This document shows positions 24,677 to 33,944 of a stretch of 37,532 nucleotides of DNA, one piece after another. A program made the position numbers and the translations under genes. How positions within the stretch are numbered: position 1 is the stretch's first letter; each line of letters opens with the position of its first letter. The stretch spans positions 1 through 37,532 of the forward strand of contig JADGDK010000014.1 in NCBI GenBank assembly GCA_016744895.1. The letters are read 5' to 3'. The stretch comes from Campylobacterales bacterium (GTDB taxonomy: Bacteria > Campylobacterota > Campylobacteria > Campylobacterales > QNZT01). The notes beneath the pieces are model-generated. The model was not told where the DNA came from, did no database searches, and was given only the letters and a program-made list of their open reading frames with translations.

Positions 24677-25084
24677 ATGGGACTTCATAATTTAACGCCA
24701 GCTGATGGTTCAACAAAAAACAGAAAAAGAGTAGGTCGTGGTCAAGGTAGTGGTATGGGTAAAACTGCATCACGTGGTGCCAATGGTCAAAAAAGTAGAT
24801 CTGGTTATAAGATCAAAAGAGGTTTTGAGGGTGGTCAACAGCCGCTTCAAAAAAGACTTCCAAAAGTTGGTTTTAGCTCTCGTGTAGTTAAACCATACGC
24901 TATCAGTATTGATAGAGTTAAAAAAATAGCTGAGCTTGATGAGATTACAATGGAATCAATCAAATCAGTTCATAAAATGCAAAATAGTATCAAGAAAGTA
25001 AAACTTATCGGTTCTGGAGCAAAAGATCTTGCTTCAAAAATTAAAGATGAGAATGTATCTTATACTGGTATGAGCAATGAGTAA
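24677..25084 (+). CDS. rplO: 50S ribosomal protein L15
   Basis: 135 residues. Glycine-rich N-terminal arm ([20 protein letters not shown], then [20 protein letters not shown]) and a globular C-terminal half. Late-assembly 50S protein. The stop overlaps the secY start by eight nt, coupling the two genes, and rpmD (L30) is missing between rpsE and rplO. Confidence 0.96.
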   Translation: MGLHNLTPADGSTKNRKRVGRGQGSGMGKTASRGANGQKSRSGYKIKRGFEGGQQPLQKRLPKVGFSSRVVKPYAISIDRVKKIAELDEITMESIKSVHKMQNSIKKVKLIGSGAKDLASKIKDENVSYTGMSNE

Positions 25085-26336
25085 AGATTTAACAAATAAG
25101 ATATTGATAACACTCGGTTTCTTGTTTGCCTATAGGATTTTGTCCTATGTACCAGTTCCAGGTGTAAATGTTGATGTTATCAAACAGTTTTTTGATAGCA
25201 ATGCAGGTAATGCACTTGGAATGGTAAATATGTTCAGTGGTGATGCGGTCAGTAGACTTAGTATCATTTCTCTGGGCATCATGCCTTATATTACCGCATC
25301 CATTATTATGGAACTTCTAGCTGCAACTTTTCCAACTCTAGCACAAATGAAAAAAGAGCGTGATGGTATGACTAAGTATATGCAAATTATTAGATATGCA
25401 ACAGTCGCAATTACTTTTTTCCAAGCTATAGGTGTTTCTATGGGACTTCAAAGTCTAGGTAGTGCAGGTAACCCTGCTATTATGATAGAAATGAGTTTAT
25501 TTATTCCAATAGCTGCATTTTCAATGTTAGCAGGAACTATGATGCTTATGTGGATTGGTGAGCAAATTACGCAACGTGGAATTGGTAATGGTATTTCATT
25601 AATTATCTTCGCAGGTATTGTTTCAGGAATTCCTTCTGCAATTGGTGGAACGGTGAACCTTATAAATACAGGTGAGTTAAATTTCTTATCCGTTATTGGA
25701 ATGTTTGCTGTAATTTTAATTACGATCGGTGTTATTATCTATGTTGAACTTGGTGAGAGAAGGGTTCCTATCTCATATTCAAGAAAAACGATGATGGATA
25801 ATCAAAATAAAAAGGTTATGAACTATATTCCTATTAAAGTAAATCTATCTGGTGTTATTCCAGCAATTTTTGCTTCTGCTATATTGATGATGCCGGCGAC
25901 ACTTCTTCAAGGAAGTACAAATCCAACGGTTTTGGCAATCTCTGATGCACTAAGCCCTGGTGGATATATGTTTAATATATTGATGTTTTTATTTGTTGTG
26001 TTTTTTGCATTCTTTTATGCATCTATTGTATTTAATGCAAAAGATATTTCTGAAAATCTTAAAAAGCAGGGTGGTTTTATCCCCGGGGTTCGTCCTGGAA
26101 AAAGTACTGCTGATTTTATCAATGAGGTTGCAGGAAGATTGACAACTAGTGGCGCAATATATCTTGGACTTATCTCTACACTTCCATTTATTATCATAAA
26201 GTCTATGGGTATCCCATTTTACTTTGGTGGTGTTGCTGTACTTATTGTTGTTCAAGTAGCTCTTGACACTATGAGAAAAATAGAAGCACAAGTTTATATG
26301 AATAAATATGAAACCTTAGGTAATGTTGGACTCTAA
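25077..26336 (+). CDS. secY: Preprotein translocase subunit SecY
   Basis: 419 residues with about ten transmembrane helices: the channel of the Sec translocon in the inner membrane. Recognised by the first helix followed by [27 protein letters not shown]-like plug/helix 2 region, [16 protein letters not shown] (cytosolic loop for SecA and ribosome), and the C-terminal [20 protein letters not shown]. The start overlaps the end of rplO. Confidence 0.98.
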   Translation: MSKDLTNKILITLGFLFAYRILSYVPVPGVNVDVIKQFFDSNAGNALGMVNMFSGDAVSRLSIISLGIMPYITASIIMELLAATFPTLAQMKKERDGMTKYMQIIRYATVAITFFQAIGVSMGLQSLGSAGNPAIMIEMSLFIPIAAFSMLAGTMMLMWIGEQITQRGIGNGISLIIFAGIVSGIPSAIGGTVNLINTGELNFLSVIGMFAVILITIGVIIYVELGERRVPISYSRKTMMDNQNKKVMNYIPIKVNLSGVIPAIFASAILMMPATLLQGSTNPTVLAISDALSPGGYMFNILMFLFVVFFAFFYASIVFNAKDISENLKKQGGFIPGVRPGKSTADFINEVAGRLTTSGAIYLGLISTLPFIIIKSMGIPFYFGGVAVLIVVQVALDTMRKIEAQVYMNKYETLGNVGL

Positions 26337-26340
26337 TTAA

Positions 26341-27099
26341 ATGGCTATATCTATAAAAAAACCCTTAGAAATTGAAAAACTAAGGGTTTCTAACTCTTAT
26401 GTTGCAAAAACACTTAATCATCTCAAAGCATATGTAAGACCAGGAATGACACTTTCTGAAATTAATGCTATGGGTGAAGATTATATTGCTTCTCTTAATG
26501 CACGACCTGCTTTTAAAGGACTGTATGGTTTTCCAGCTGGGGTTTGCACTTCTTTAAATGAAGTTATTATCCATGGTATTCCTAATGAAACAATTGTAAA
26601 AGAGGGTGATATATTAGGATTAGATATTGGTGTTGAGAAAGATGGTTGGTATGGTGATGCTGCTATTACCCTTCCAATTGGTAAGATTAGTGAATCGGAT
26701 GAAAAACTTATAGCATGTTCTTATGATGCACTGTTTCATGCTATAAACATTATTCAATCTGGTATGCGTTTTAAAGAGCTTAGTCTTGAGTTAGAAAATT
26801 TCATAAAGAATGCAGGATATATTCCTTTACAAGGATTTTGTGGTCATGGGATTGGACGCAAGCCACATGAAGAGCCAGAAATTCCTAATTATTTAGATGG
26901 TAAAAGTCCTAAGCAAGGTCCAAAAATTAAAAATGGAATGGTCTTTTGTTTAGAGCCGATGATCTGTCAAAAAAGTGGCGTTGCTACGATACTTGAAGAT
27001 AAATGGTCGGTTGTTTCAGAAGATGGATTAAGAGGTAGTCACTACGAACATACAGTTGCAGTGATCAATAATAAAGCCGAAATTCTATCGGTAGAGTAA
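26341..27099 (+). CDS. map: Methionine aminopeptidase, type I
   Basis: 252 residues, normal. Removes the initiator Met from nascent proteins. The five metal ligands are identifiable: the two Asp in [18 protein letters not shown], the His in [12 protein letters not shown], the Glu in FCLEPMI and the Glu in YEHTVAV. It begins four nt after secY, with a poor ribosome site, so it is probably translated by coupling within the spc transcript. Confidence 0.97.
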   Translation: MAISIKKPLEIEKLRVSNSYVAKTLNHLKAYVRPGMTLSEINAMGEDYIASLNARPAFKGLYGFPAGVCTSLNEVIIHGIPNETIVKEGDILGLDIGVEKDGWYGDAAITLPIGKISESDEKLIACSYDALFHAINIIQSGMRFKELSLELENFIKNAGYIPLQGFCGHGIGRKPHEEPEIPNYLDGKSPKQGPKIKNGMVFCLEPMICQKSGVATILEDKWSVVSEDGLRGSHYEHTVAVINNKAEILSVE

Positions 27100-27115
27100 A
27101 TTAGTAGGAGATTTA

Positions 27116-27334
27116 ATGGCTAAAGATGATGTCATAGAAATTGATGGTATTGTTGTTGAAGCATTACCAAATGCGACATTTCAAGTAGAACTTGAAAATA
27201 AACATAAAGTGTTGTGTCATATAGCAGGAAAGATGCGTATGCATTATATAAAAATCATGTTAGGTGATAAAGTAAAAGTTGAGTTAACGCCTTATAGTCT
27301 TGACAAGGGAAGAATTACATTTCGATATAAGTAA
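27116..27334 (+). CDS. infA: Translation initiation factor IF-1
   Basis: 72 residues, the exact family length. A single S1/OB-fold: [40 protein letters not shown] and [20 protein letters not shown]. Blocks the A site during initiation. TAGGAGA precedes the ATG. It is probably the last gene of the S10-spc transcript, because a new promoter follows 20 nt after its stop. Confidence 0.98.
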   Translation: MAKDDVIEIDGIVVEALPNATFQVELENKHKVLCHIAGKMRMHYIKIMLGDKVKVELTPYSLDKGRITFRYK

Positions 27335-27353
27335 ATTTTAACCAATGTTAAAG

Positions 27354-27359
27354 TATAAT
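27354..27359 (+). promoter_or_regulatory. -10 box of the rpmJ-rplQ operon
   Basis: AAGTATAATGCG contains TATAAT 20 nt after the infA stop, with no clear -35. The predicted transcript start lies about 150 nt before rpmJ, leaving a long leader. Confidence 0.65.
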
Positions 27360-27398
27360 GCGCGACTCTATTATTTCGAGTGACGGAACTATAAGAAG

Positions 27399-27460
27399 AA
27401 TAATTGACAAAAGCCCACTGTTTTTTCAATTATTGGTTTACAATCAACTTCAGTAAACCA
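27399..27460 (+). promoter_or_regulatory. Two-hairpin RNA leader of the rpmJ operon
   Basis: Hairpin 1 pairs AATAATTGA (27399-27407) with TCAATTATT (27426-27434). Hairpin 2 directly follows and pairs TGGTTTAC (27434-27441) with GTAAACCA (27453-27460). Both stems are perfect. They sit in the predicted 5' UTR, well before the ribosome site TAGGAG. The position fits an r-protein autoregulatory leader (S4 controls the alpha operon in E. coli), but it does not match a leader I know. Confidence 0.55.
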
Positions 27461-27513
27461 TTTCGTTCGTTATTTGGTAAGTGGAAATAGATAAAAAACT
27501 TAGGAGATTAACG

Positions 27514-27627
27514 ATGAAAGTTAGACCATCAGTTAAGAAAATGTGTGATAATTGTAAAATTATTAAACGAAGAGGTGCAGTAAGAGTAATCTGCGTAAAC
27601 CCAAAACATAAACAGAGACAAGGATAA
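27514..27627 (+). CDS. rpmJ: 50S ribosomal protein L36
   Basis: 37 residues, below the cut-off of the ORF track. It reads [20 protein letters not shown], then [17 protein letters not shown], the complete zinc-ribbon form (Cys, Cys, Cys, His ligands). TTAGGAG lies before the ATG, and rpsM starts two nt after the stop. The first gene after the structured leader. Confidence 0.98.
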   Translation: MKVRPSVKKMCDNCKIIKRRGAVRVICVNPKHKQRQG

Positions 27628-27629
27628 GC

Positions 27630-27995
27630 ATGGCTAGGATTTCTGGTGTAGATTTACCAAAAAAGAAAAGAATTGAGTACGGACTTACTTATATTTTTGG
27701 AATTGGTCTTAAAAGTTCAAGAGATATTTTGACAAAAGCTGGAATCTCTTTTGATAAGAGAGTACATGAACTTACTGAAGATGATGTAGCAACTATTCGT
27801 AAAGTTATTCAAGATGATTATGCTGTTGAAGGTGATCTTAGAAAACAAGTTGCAATGGATATTAAAGCACTTATGGATTTAGGTAGTTATAGAGGGATTA
27901 GACATAGACGTGGTCTTCCTGTTCGTGGTCAAAAAACTAAAACAAATGCTAGAACAAGAAAAGGCAGAAAAAAGACTGTCGGCGCGGCATCATAA
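27630..27995 (+). CDS. rpsM: 30S ribosomal protein S13
   Basis: 121 residues. Starts [20 protein letters not shown], with the HhH-like [11 protein letters not shown] and the C-terminal tail [20 protein letters not shown] reaching toward the P-site tRNA. It contacts L5 across the subunit interface. Second gene of the alpha-type operon. Confidence 0.98.
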   Translation: MARISGVDLPKKKRIEYGLTYIFGIGLKSSRDILTKAGISFDKRVHELTEDDVATIRKVIQDDYAVEGDLRKQVAMDIKALMDLGSYRGIRHRRGLPVRGQKTKTNARTRKGRKKTVGAAS

Positions 27996-28004
27996 GGAAT
28001 AGGT

Positions 28005-28397
28005 ATGGCAAAAAGAAAAGTAACTAGAAAAAAAGTAGTAAAAAAGAATATTGCTAAAGGTATTGTTCATATCGCTGCAACATTTAATAATACAGTTGTA
28101 ACTGTAACTGATGAAATGGGTAACGTTATCGCATGGAGTAGTGCTGGAAGCCTTGGATTTAAAGGTAGTAAAAAATCAACACCTTATGCTGCACAAGAAG
28201 CAGTAGATGCTGCAATGGCAAAAGCTATGGAGCATGGGATTAAAGAAGTTGGTATTAAAGTTCAAGGACCTGGATCTGGTCGTGAAACAGCAGTAAAAAG
28301 AGTTGGCGCAATTGAAGGTATTAGAGTTGTTTTCTTTAAAGATGTAACTCCACTTCCACACAATGGTTGTAGACCACCAAAACGAAGAAGAGTGTAG
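28005..28397 (+). CDS. rpsK: 30S ribosomal protein S11
   Basis: 130 residues. Platform protein with [40 protein letters not shown] and the C-terminal [17 protein letters not shown], all diagnostic. A basic N-terminal extension ([17 protein letters not shown]) is usual. Spaced nine nt from both neighbours. Confidence 0.98.
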   Translation: MAKRKVTRKKVVKKNIAKGIVHIAATFNNTVVTVTDEMGNVIAWSSAGSLGFKGSKKSTPYAAQEAVDAAMAKAMEHGIKEVGIKVQGPGSGRETAVKRVGAIEGIRVVFFKDVTPLPHNGCRPPKRRRV

Positions 28398-28406
28398 GGG
28401 CGGAAT

Positions 28407-29033
28407 ATGGCAAGATATAGAGGACCAGTTGAAAAAATTGAAAGAAGATTAGGTGTTAGTCTCGCACTTAAAGGTGAGAGAAGATTAGCAGGTAAAAGTG
28501 CTTTAGAAAAAAGACCATATGCTCCTGGGCAACATGGGCAAAGAAGAACAAAAGTTAGTGAATATGGTTTACAACTAAGAGAAAAGCAAAAAGCAAAATT
28601 TATGTATGGTGTTAGCGAAAAACAATTTAGAAGATTGTTTAAAGATGCTAATAACATGGAAGGTAATACAGGATCAAACCTTATTACACTTATCGAAAGA
28701 AGATTAGATAATGTTGTTTATAGAATGGGATTTGCTTCAACACGTGCATTTGCTAGACAATTAGTAACACATGGTCACCTTTTAGTGGATGGAAAGAAAG
28801 TAGATATTCCCTCATATAGAGTAAAACCAGGTCAAAAAGTTGAGATCAGAGAGAAATCTAAGAGTAATCCTCAAATCGTTAGAGCTGGTGAATTAACTGC
28901 TCAAACTGGTTTATCTCCATGGATTGATGTTGAGATTGATAAGGGATATGGAATATTCACAAGACTTCCTGAGCGTGAAGAAGTTGTGATTCCAGTAGAA
29001 GAGAGATTAATCGTAGAGCTTTACTCTAAATAA
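28407..29033 (+). CDS. rpsD: 30S ribosomal protein S4, zinc-free type
   Basis: 208 residues. 16S assembly initiator and, in E. coli, repressor of its own operon. It begins [20 protein letters not shown] and has [18 protein letters not shown], the S4 RNA-binding domain ([36 protein letters not shown]) and a C-terminal [10 protein letters not shown]. The N-terminus lacks zinc cysteines, so it is the C- form. It is the obvious candidate ligand for the two-hairpin leader upstream of rpmJ. Confidence 0.98.
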   Translation: MARYRGPVEKIERRLGVSLALKGERRLAGKSALEKRPYAPGQHGQRRTKVSEYGLQLREKQKAKFMYGVSEKQFRRLFKDANNMEGNTGSNLITLIERRLDNVVYRMGFASTRAFARQLVTHGHLLVDGKKVDIPSYRVKPGQKVEIREKSKSNPQIVRAGELTAQTGLSPWIDVEIDKGYGIFTRLPEREEVVIPVEERLIVELYSK

Positions 29034-29050
29034 ACATAAAGGGATCTAAA

Positions 29051-30064
29051 ATGAAAAAGATTAGTACATGTTTGTATATGCCTCATGAGATTGAAATAGA
29101 GCAGATAAGTGAAAATAGAGTTAAAATTTTTGCTTATCCTTTTCAATCTGGGTTTGCTATTACTGTAGCACATCCACTTCGTAGGCTTCTTTATGGAAGT
29201 TCAGCTGGATTTGCAGTAACTTCATTAAAGATTGATGGTGTAAGCCATGAGTTTGACAGCATTAAAGGTATGCTTGAGGATGTATCTCTATTTATTTTAA
29301 ATCTTAAAAAAATAAGATTTAAAATTAAAAATGATGCAAAAAGAGTAGAAGTTAATTTTAGTTTTAATGGTCCAAAAGGGATCACTGGAGCTGATCTTGA
29401 AAATGATGATGTTGAAGTGGTAACACCTGATGTACATCTTGCAACAATCAATGAAGATGCAGATCTTAATTTTTCTCTTATTGTTGAAAAAGGCATTGGC
29501 TATATTCCAAGTGAAGACTTGAGAGATAATGTTCCTGAAGGATATATTGGAATTGATGCATTTTTTACACCGGTAAGAAAAGCGATTTATAATATTGAAA
29601 ATATGCTGGTTGAAGATGATCCAACATATGAAAAAATTGTATTTGAAATTGAAACAGATGGTCAAATTGCACCTGTTCAAGCATTTAAAGAGTCAATCGA
29701 GGCATTAAATGATCAAATTGCAATTTTTGGAAAAGCTATGGATATTGATGTGACTTCTCAAGAAGATGATTTTGATAATTCTGTAGATATGAGAAAATTA
29801 GTTCAAAGCGTTAATGAAATGAATTTAAGCGCAAGAAGTTTCAACTGTCTTGATCGTGCAAATATTCGTTATGTTGCTGAGCTATCAATGATGAGTGAAT
29901 TAGAACTTAAAAGTCTAAAAAATTTAGGTAAAAAGTCTTTTGAAGAGATCACAAATAAACTTGAATCTATTGGTTTTCCAGTAGGTAGTGAGTTTAGTGA
30001 AGATTTCCTAAAAGCATTAAATAAAAATATACAAGAGTTAAAAGCTCAAGTAGAAGAGGAATAA
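29051..30064 (+). CDS. rpoA: DNA-directed RNA polymerase subunit alpha
   Basis: 337 residues. N-terminal assembly domain ([25 protein letters not shown]-like switch [20 protein letters not shown]) and C-terminal alpha-CTD with the two HhH motifs, [20 protein letters not shown] and [20 protein letters not shown]. An acidic linker ([12 protein letters not shown]) joins the two. Normal order between rpsD and rplQ. Confidence 0.98.
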   Translation: MKKISTCLYMPHEIEIEQISENRVKIFAYPFQSGFAITVAHPLRRLLYGSSAGFAVTSLKIDGVSHEFDSIKGMLEDVSLFILNLKKIRFKIKNDAKRVEVNFSFNGPKGITGADLENDDVEVVTPDVHLATINEDADLNFSLIVEKGIGYIPSEDLRDNVPEGYIGIDAFFTPVRKAIYNIENMLVEDDPTYEKIVFEIETDGQIAPVQAFKESIEALNDQIAIFGKAMDIDVTSQEDDFDNSVDMRKLVQSVNEMNLSARSFNCLDRANIRYVAELSMMSELELKSLKNLGKKSFEEITNKLESIGFPVGSEFSEDFLKALNKNIQELKAQVEEE

Positions 30065-30065
30065 G

Positions 30066-30416
30066 ATGAGACATAAGCATGGATATAGAAAGCTAGGAAG
30101 AACTTCATCTCATAGAAAAGCCCTTTTTAAAAATATGTCAATTGCATTGATTAAAAGTGGAAAAATTGAGACTACACTTCCAAAAGCTAAAGAGCTAAGA
30201 AGTTATTTTGAAAAATTGATTACAAAAGCAAGAGTAGGTGATTTTAATACACATCGTGAAATTTTTTCATATCTTCAAGATAAAGAGTGTACAAAAAAAT
30301 TAATCGAAGAGATTGCACCAAATTATAAAGATAGAAATGGTGGATATACTAGAATTATTAGAACAAGAACTAGACGTGGTGATGCTGCGGATATGGCTTT
30401 TATCGAACTAGTATAA
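30066..30416 (+). CDS. rplQ: 50S ribosomal protein L17
   Basis: 116 residues. Begins [20 protein letters not shown] and has [20 protein letters not shown] and [22 protein letters not shown]-like tail, all typical. It sits at the exit tunnel. It starts on the rpoA end (one nt between) and closes the ribosomal cluster; hairpins follow. Confidence 0.98.
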   Translation: MRHKHGYRKLGRTSSHRKALFKNMSIALIKSGKIETTLPKAKELRSYFEKLITKARVGDFNTHREIFSYLQDKECTKKLIEEIAPNYKDRNGGYTRIIRTRTRRGDAADMAFIELV

Positions 30417-30421
30417 TTTGA

Positions 30422-30481
30422 GAGAGAAGGATTTAAGTTCTTCTCTCGACTTATATTACGTCTTCTTACGCACCGTGCGTA
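30422..30481 (+). terminator. Hairpin pair after rplQ
   Basis: GAGAGAAG / CTTCTCTC (30422-30429 / 30440-30447, 8 bp, 10-nt loop), then a compact TACGCA ccg TGCGTA hairpin (30467-30481). Neither is followed by a good T-run, so termination may be partial or assisted. The remaining DNA to the next gene holds only its promoter. Confidence 0.5.
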
Positions 30482-30562
30482 CTTAAATTCCCAAATCACT
30501 TCTATTTTATCCTTAACCTCAAATTATAACCGATTTTAATCCTCACATTTAATCTTTTATGA

Positions 30563-30568
30563 TACAAT
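30563..30568 (+). promoter_or_regulatory. Likely -10 box of the nfu-murE operon
   Basis: ATGATACAATCTTT holds TACAAT about 30 nt before the ATG at 30598. This shows that the ORF-track start at 30559 is too early. Confidence 0.45.
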
Positions 30569-30597
30569 CTTTGGTAATTAAACATATAGGGGTATAT

Positions 30598-30885
30598 ATG
30601 ATTCCATTTTCAGATGAAGAACTTTTACCAGTTGTTGAAAAATCTTTAGAAAAAGTAAAACCAATGTTAGAGCTTGATGGTGGTGGAATGAAACTACTTG
30701 ATGTTAAATCTGGTAAAGTATTTGTTCAGCTTCAAGGTGCGTGTGTAGGTTGTGGATCAAGTAATCAAACAATTAAATATGGGATAGAAAGACAGCTTAG
30801 AATGGATATACATCCAGAAATTGAAGTTATCAATATCGCAGTTGGTATGGAAGATATGATTGAGCAGATTGCGAGCGGTGGGTAA
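30598..30885 (+). CDS. NifU C-terminal domain (Nfu-type) Fe-S protein
   Basis: 95 residues from the ATG at 30598 (MIPFSDEELLPVVEKSLEKV), preceded by AGGGG. The in-frame ATG at 30559 lies in the promoter. A single NifU-C domain: VKPMLELDGGGMKLLDVKSG and VQLQGACVGCGSSNQTIKYG with the CxxC that holds a transferable 4Fe-4S cluster. It works as a scaffold or carrier in iron-sulfur assembly in the cytosol. Four nt separate it from the TPR-like gene, so they are co-transcribed. Confidence 0.92.
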   Translation: MIPFSDEELLPVVEKSLEKVKPMLELDGGGMKLLDVKSGKVFVQLQGACVGCGSSNQTIKYGIERQLRMDIHPEIEVINIAVGMEDMIEQIASGG

Positions 30886-30888
30886 GTT

Positions 30889-31458
30889 TTGATAAAGTAT
30901 AAAGAGTTAGCAAATAATAGCTTTTTTAAACGAGAGTATAAGAAGGCACTTTTTAATTATGCATTAGCACTTAAAGATGCTCCAGAGGATAAAGAGTCTC
31001 GTATAGGTGCACTTTTATCTGATATGGCAGATGAAAGAGAAGATGAAGCAGTTGCACTTTTTGAGTATTATGAAACTACAAAGAGTTTGGGTCAAGATAG
31101 TGCAGATGAGATGATAGAGCAAATTATCAATGGTGTAGATCTAAATAGTGACTATCTTACTCAGTTGCTTGATGGTTTAGAAGAACATATTATCACTATG
31201 GAAGATGGAATTGAGTATAAAGATTTTCTGCATCTTGCTCAAAATGAAGAAAGTTTTAAAAAGACACTTGAAGATATTATGTTTAGTACTAAGATCATTA
31301 TCCATAAAAAAGAGGATTTTATTGATTTTGTAAATCTTTTATTGGAAAATGGATATAGGGAATTAGCACTTAATTATGTTGAAAACGCTTTAGCGTATTA
31401 TCCTACAGAGCTTTTTTTTCAAAAAAAACTTAAACAATTGGGGCAAATTGAGCATTGA
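30889..31458 (+). CDS. TPR-like hypothetical protein
   Basis: 189 residues from a TTG start (MIKYKELANNSFFKREYKKA). The N-terminal 45 residues fit one TPR pair (YKKALFNYALALKDAPEDKE), and the C-terminal stretch LLENGYRELALNYVENALAY resembles another. The middle is acidic and helical. No signal peptide. The stop overlaps the TTG start of murE by four nt (TTGA), a clear sign of coupling in the nfu-TPR-murE operon. Homologues beside murE in related genomes are remembered but not checked. Role unknown. Confidence 0.8.
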   Translation: MIKYKELANNSFFKREYKKALFNYALALKDAPEDKESRIGALLSDMADEREDEAVALFEYYETTKSLGQDSADEMIEQIINGVDLNSDYLTQLLDGLEEHIITMEDGIEYKDFLHLAQNEESFKKTLEDIMFSTKIIIHKKEDFIDFVNLLLENGYRELALNYVENALAYYPTELFFQKKLKQLGQIEH

Positions 31459-32759
31459 AATTTCCAGTTGAAAATAAAGAGTTTCAGTTTATCACTGATA
31501 ACTCGTCAGAGTGTAATGCACAAACAGCTTTTTTATTAACCAAACAGAATAGTGATTTTTTACAAAATGCTAAAGATAATTATGCAAATTGCATCCTAAG
31601 TGTTGAAGCATTAAAAGAGATTTATGAGATATCAGATATCAGAATTATAGGTATTACAGGCACCAATGGTAAAACTACTACGGCTGCTGCGATTTATTCA
31701 TTGCTTTTAGACTTAGATCAAAAAGTTGCTTTTCAAGGGACGCGTGGACTTTATGTCAATGAAGAACGTAGAGAAGAGAAGACACATACAACTCCACCGA
31801 TTTTAAAAACGTTATATAATCTGTATTTGGCAAAAAAAGAAGATTGTGAATATTTTATTATGGAAGTGAGCTCTCATTCTATTGTCCAAGAGCGTATTGA
31901 GGGATTAGAGTTTGCATTAAAAGTGTTTACAAATATCACTCAAGATCATTTAGATTTTCATAAAACTTTTGAAAATTACCTCCATGTTAAGAGCTCTTTT
32001 TTCTCTAATGAGGGGTTAAAACTTATTAATAAAGATGCTAAGAAAATAAATTTTAATTCTAAAAATTGTTACACTTATGCGTTAGAAGTTCCAGCATCGT
32101 TTAATATTTTAGCATATTCAATGAATGATGGTTTAACCGCGGCAATTAAACATTTTGATGTTCAAGAGCCATTTCATACTCCTATGCATGGTTTTTTTAA
32201 CCTTTATAATATTACAGCAGCAATAGCATCTGTAAAATTACTTACAGACTTTTCATTGGCAGAGATTTGTCAAGTATGTGAGAATTTTGCAGGAGTGAGT
32301 GGGCGAATGGAAGTGGTAAGTGATAGACCGTTAGTTATTGTTGATTTTGCACATACTCCTGATGGCATGGATAAAGTACTTGATTCATTAAAAGATAAAG
32401 AAATTTCAGTTGTTTTTGGTGCTGGTGGTGATAGAGATGCTACAAAAAGAGTTCAAATGGGTCGAGTAGCTAATCGATATGCAAAGAAGATTTATCTTAC
32501 AAATGATAACCCCAGAAGTGAAGAGCCACTAACAATTTTAGAAGAGATCGATAACGGTATCACAGATAAAAGTAAAGTGACTATTTTACCAGATCGAAAA
32601 GAGGCTATAGAAGTTGCTATAGATGAGTTAGTAGAGGGAGAAGTATTGCTTATTTTAGGTAAAGGTGATGAAGAGTATCAAGAAATTGGGAGTAAAAAAC
32701 TCCCATTTGATGATAGAGTCGTAACAAAAGCAATTTTGAAAGAAAAATTTAATCATTAA
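31455..32759 (+). CDS. murE: UDP-MurNAc-tripeptide ligase MurE
   Basis: 434 residues starting at TTG, slightly short for the family. Adds meso-diaminopimelate to UDP-MurNAc-L-Ala-D-Glu in the cytosol. The P-loop GITGTNGKTTTAAAI is near residue 65, the HTTPPILKTLY block follows, then VSSHSIVQERIEG and FTNITQDHLDFH, and the C-terminal domain has VDFAHTPDGMDKVL and TNDNPRSEEP. DNPR is the motif that selects meso-DAP rather than lysine, in line with a Gram-negative wall and with the OmpA-like protein of this window. Confidence 0.96.
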   Translation: MKFPVENKEFQFITDNSSECNAQTAFLLTKQNSDFLQNAKDNYANCILSVEALKEIYEISDIRIIGITGTNGKTTTAAAIYSLLLDLDQKVAFQGTRGLYVNEERREEKTHTTPPILKTLYNLYLAKKEDCEYFIMEVSSHSIVQERIEGLEFALKVFTNITQDHLDFHKTFENYLHVKSSFFSNEGLKLINKDAKKINFNSKNCYTYALEVPASFNILAYSMNDGLTAAIKHFDVQEPFHTPMHGFFNLYNITAAIASVKLLTDFSLAEICQVCENFAGVSGRMEVVSDRPLVIVDFAHTPDGMDKVLDSLKDKEISVVFGAGGDRDATKRVQMGRVANRYAKKIYLTNDNPRSEEPLTILEEIDNGITDKSKVTILPDRKEAIEVAIDELVEGEVLLILGKGDEEYQEIGSKKLPFDDRVVTKAILKEKFNH

Positions 32760-32801
32760 TTGATTAAAATAGATATATTACGCAACTAAAAGAGGTAAAA
32801 C

Positions 32802-32837
32802 ATGGTTTATTCATGGGTTACATTTGCGTTAGCGTAG
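32802..32837 (+). other. Tiny ORF between murE and the ferredoxin gene
   Basis: AAAGAGG then ATG and 11 codons (MVYSWVTFALA) before TAG. Hydrophobic and shortly upstream of the ferredoxin gene. Could be a leader peptide or chance; there is no further support. Confidence 0.15.
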
Positions 32838-32887
32838 CAAAAAGAGATAAATTTCTTTTTATAATTAAAAAATAGTCAGGGGATAAT

Positions 32888-33262
32888 ATGGGGATACCAC
32901 AACCAGCGTTTTATATATTTAAATGTGAGCAGTCAGCACCTCCAGGGATGCCAAAACCAAGCTGTGTGAGAGAAGATACAAAAGATTTGTTTCAACACTT
33001 AGGAATGGCTTTAATGGAAAAAGGTTTGATCGCTACAGTTCAACCAGTCAGAACAGCATGTTTAAACAGGTGTCAACAAGGTCCAGTGATGTTAGTTGAA
33101 CCTGGACATTATATGTATGTAGAACTTACAAAAGAAAAGATTACAAGAATTATAGATGAACATATCATTGGTGAAAAACCAGTAGAAGAGTATTTAATAG
33201 CTGATGAGTATTGGGATGAAGCACTTCAACCTATGGAAGCTATGAAACTGGCAGGAAGATAA
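32888..33262 (+). CDS. Thioredoxin-like [2Fe-2S] ferredoxin
   Basis: 124 residues. Four cysteines in the thioredoxin-like ferredoxin arrangement: FKCEQSAPPGMPKPSC (spacing 12) and ACLNRCQQGPVMLVEPG (spacing 3), followed by YMYVELTKEKITRIIDEHII. GGGGATAA-type site (AGGGGATA) before the ATG. Likely a soluble electron carrier or Fe-S related protein in the cytosol; the partner is unknown. Placed between murE and panD, nine nt before panD. Confidence 0.88.
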   Translation: MGIPQPAFYIFKCEQSAPPGMPKPSCVREDTKDLFQHLGMALMEKGLIATVQPVRTACLNRCQQGPVMLVEPGHYMYVELTKEKITRIIDEHIIGEKPVEEYLIADEYWDEALQPMEAMKLAGR

Positions 33263-33271
33263 GGAATAGAC

Positions 33272-33637
33272 ATGACAATCGATATGCTTTATAGCAAACT
33301 TCACCGAGCTTCAGTTACTGACGCAAATTTAAACTACGTTGGTTCTATTACGATAGACCGTGAGTTAATGGATGCAGCAAAGCTAAGAGTTGGGCAAAAA
33401 GTTGAGATTGTTAATGTTAATAACGGGGAGCGTTTTGCAACCTATGTTATTGAGGGTGAGAGAGGTAGCAAAGATATGTGCCTTAATGGAGCGGCTGCAA
33501 GAAAAGCAGAGATTGGTGATATTATCATCGTTATTGCATATGCCAATATGACGCTTGAAGAGGCAGAAAGTTTTAAACCTCATATTGTGTTACTAAATAG
33601 TGAAAATGAGATAACAGGGATCAAAGATTATGTTTGA
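33272..33637 (+). CDS. panD: Aspartate 1-decarboxylase precursor
   Basis: 121 residues. Makes beta-alanine for pantothenate/CoA. The self-cleavage site Gly24-Ser25 is present in NYVGSITID, so the pyruvoyl cofactor can form; the N-terminal beta part [15 protein letters not shown] and active-site block [20 protein letters not shown] are typical. Normal length. The 3' end overlaps ybaB by eight nt. Confidence 0.97.
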   Translation: MTIDMLYSKLHRASVTDANLNYVGSITIDRELMDAAKLRVGQKVEIVNVNNGERFATYVIEGERGSKDMCLNGAAARKAEIGDIIIVIAYANMTLEEAESFKPHIVLLNSENEITGIKDYV

Positions 33638-33944
33638 AAATATGGACTTTAGTAAAATGGGTGAAATGCTTCAGCAGGCTCAAGAGAGTGCACAAAAGAT
33701 GCAAGAAGAGAGTGCTAAAAAAGAGTTTACCTCAAAAAGTGGCGGTGGCATGATCAAAGTTACTGGAAATGGTAGTGGAGAAATAATTGATATTGATATT
33801 GATAATTCACTTTTGGAAGATAGAGAGTCACTACAGATCTTACTCATAAGTGCAGTTAATGATGTTAATAAAATGATTGAAGAAGATAGAAAACTTTCTG
33901 CAACTTCTATGTTAGGCGGTCTTGGTGCCTTCACAGGGAAATAA
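33630..33944 (+). CDS. ybaB: YbaB/EbfC nucleoid-associated family protein
   Basis: 104 residues. Small DNA-binding/nucleoid protein. It has [60 protein letters not shown] and a C-terminal Gly-Leu-Gly tail. Starts inside panD and ends inside ispA, so the three genes are translationally coupled. It lacks the dnaX-recR context in which ybaB is often found. Confidence 0.9.
   Translation: MFENMDFSKMGEMLQQAQESAQKMQEESAKKEFTSKSGGGMIKVTGNGSGEIIDIDIDNSLLEDRESLQILLISAVNDVNKMIEEDRKLSATSMLGGLGAFTGK

Noticed and set aside
30559-30597. Upstream ATG for the NifU-C protein
   Set aside because: It overlaps the likely -10 box and encodes residues before the conserved domain; ATG 30598 is better placed.
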